Source: an uncultured Methylococcaceae bacterium
GTDB lineage: Bacteria > Pseudomonadota > Gammaproteobacteria > Methylococcales > Methylomonadaceae
Length of the DNA stretch: 6,845 bases
Assembly: GCA_903939355.1 (NCBI GenBank)
Contig: CAJAHC010000148.1
Span: 1 to 6,845 of the forward strand
Direction of reading: 5' to 3'
The stretch's first letter is position 1. Every line of letters begins with the position of its first letter. A program made the translations under genes and the position numbers. This document shows, piece by piece, positions 6,121 through 6,845 of the stretch. The notes beneath the pieces were generated by a model. The model saw only the letters and a program-made list of their open reading frames with translations. It was not told the DNA's origin and did no database searches.

Positions 6121-6657
6121 ATGAAGCCCATAGTAGTTTGTGCCCTCTACAAATTTGTTACCCTGGAAAGTTTCCAGGCTCTTCGCCAACCCTTACTTGA
6201 TGTAATGGATGCCAATCAAGTTCGCGGCACATTACTTCTGGCTTATGAAGGCATTAATGGCACGATAGCTGGATCACGCAATGCTATCGATAAAGTACTT
6301 GAATGGTTACGGAGTGATCCACGTCTGACCGATATAGACCATAAAGAATCCTTCACCGATAACATTCCATTTAATCGCGCCAAAGTTAAACTTAAAAAAG
6401 AAATAGTTACCATGGGTGTTCAAGGCATAGATCCTAAAAGAATAGTGGGGACTTATGTTAATCCCAAAGATTGGAATGCACTCATATCTGACCCCGATAT
6501 TATTTTAGTCGACACACGAAATGACTATGAATTTAAAGTCGGTACCTTTAAAAATGCCATAAATCCCAATACCGTAAGTTTTAGGGAATTTCCACGCTTT
6601 GTTAGCGAAAATCTTCACCCTGAGAAACATAAAAAAGTTGCCATGTTTTGTGTCTGA
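6121..6657 (+). pseudogene. trhO: tRNA uridine(34) hydroxylase TrhO (YceA), truncated at the catalytic cysteine
   Basis: TrhO makes 5-hydroxyuridine at position 34 of tRNA, the first step toward (m)cmo5U in wobble decoding. The 178 residues cover the N-terminal domain ([24 protein letters not shown] at 39-51, [17 protein letters not shown] at 83-99) and most of the rhodanese domain ([41 protein letters not shown] at 129-158). The family then reads MFC followed by TGGIRCEK; here MFC is followed by V and a stop. The catalytic cysteine C177 is the last conserved residue, and about 120-170 C-terminal residues are missing. No frame downstream in the window restores the motif, so this is not a simple frameshift. 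The 5' end is intact, with promoter and AGG eight bases from the ATG. Most likely it was interrupted by an insertion at about 6652; the remainder may lie past the right edge. The product would lack the active-site loop and is expected to be inactive. Confidence 0.85.
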
Positions 6658-6845
6658 ATGAATTAAATCCGATTCAAATTGCCGCCAAATCCAGCTTTTT
6701 TCTATTCGTAAGAGTGATAAGTTCGTATATTGCCATTGATAAGGGAGAAAAGCATTTACATAATGCATTTTAAGCGACTGTTGCCTAGGTTAAATACTTA
6801 TATAGAGCCCTTTCTTTGTCTACAGAGCCATCTACTGAACAATGA
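6652..6845 (+). mobile_element. Left end of a probable insertion element within trhO (runs off right edge)
   Basis: Everything after the trhO cysteine codon (6649-6651) departs from the family sequence, with stops in the trhO frame at once. A clean break inside a highly conserved motif is typical of an insertion. A small ORF with ATG at 6763 stays open to the edge (27 codons, MHFKRLLPRLNTYIEPF...) and could be a transposase N-terminus, but I cannot assign a family. AGGGAG lies 15 bases before that ATG, rather far for a ribosome site. The far end, terminal inverted repeat and target duplication are outside the window. A deletion or rearrangement joining unrelated DNA to trhO, or an assembly junction, would look the same. 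Confidence 0.5.
6736..6764 (+). promoter_or_regulatory. Promoter-like site near the end of the inserted segment
   Basis: TTGATA (6736-6741), 17 bases, CATAAT (6759-6764): 5 of 6 matches in each box. Transcription would begin near 6771, past the ATG at 6763, so it would serve a start further right rather than that ATG. The two interpretations compete. Confidence 0.35.

Noticed and set aside
6505..6768. 87-residue minus-strand ORF across the trhO break
   Set aside because: It overlaps the well-supported trhO frame antisense, with no recognisable motif or ribosome site; treated as a shadow.
1..6845. CRISPR array, tRNA or rRNA genes
   Set aside because: I saw no regularly spaced direct repeats, no cloverleaf with a T-loop GTTCRA context, and no rRNA-like stretches on either strand.

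Overview
The window comes from an AT-rich (roughly 40% GC by eye) gammaproteobacterium. HrpA, HtpX, NudF, an NlpC/MepS-type lipoprotein and TrhO (YceA) all have the gammaproteobacterial form. The pairing of a membrane-anchored DUF2760 protein with a divergent, lidless Hsp70 is one I associate with gammaproteobacteria such as Methylococcales and Pseudomonas. A methanotroph-like (Methylococcales) source is my best guess from memory of gene content, not something the sequence proves.

Left half, minus strand, reading right to left: htpX (4660-3785), a large imperfect hairpin over the htpX stop, then a compact cluster. The cluster has a small secreted protein (3642-3265), a DUF2760 membrane protein (3237-2578), an unlisted 40-residue ORF (2581-2459) and a divergent Hsp70 (2466-550). 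After a 201-base gap comes the 5' end of hrpA (348 to beyond the left edge). The DUF2760 stop overlaps the tiny ORF's start (ATGA), and the tiny ORF's stop overlaps the Hsp70 ATG by 8 bases (ATGACTGA). This looks like a translationally coupled chain, and is the strongest candidate for something undescribed here. It suggests a membrane-tethered chaperone module: a periplasmic partner, a membrane anchor, a micro-protein and an Hsp70.

Right half, plus strand: a divergent control region (4661-4888) separates htpX from nudF (ADP-ribose diphosphatase). It holds a good sigma-70 promoter for nudF and, toward htpX, both a sigma-70-like site and a sigma-32 (heat-shock)-like site. An NlpC/P60 cell-wall hydrolase lipoprotein follows nudF by 18 bases. 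Then comes trhO (tRNA U34 hydroxylase) with its own promoter. Its reading frame is cut off exactly at the catalytic cysteine, and the sequence beyond no longer matches the family. That is best explained by an inserted mobile element whose left end lies at about 6652 and which runs off the right edge.

Taken together, the minus-strand half is a protein-quality-control district (HtpX membrane protease plus Hsp70/DUF2760). The plus-strand half carries housekeeping functions (nucleotide clean-up, peptidoglycan hydrolysis, tRNA modification), the last apparently inactivated.
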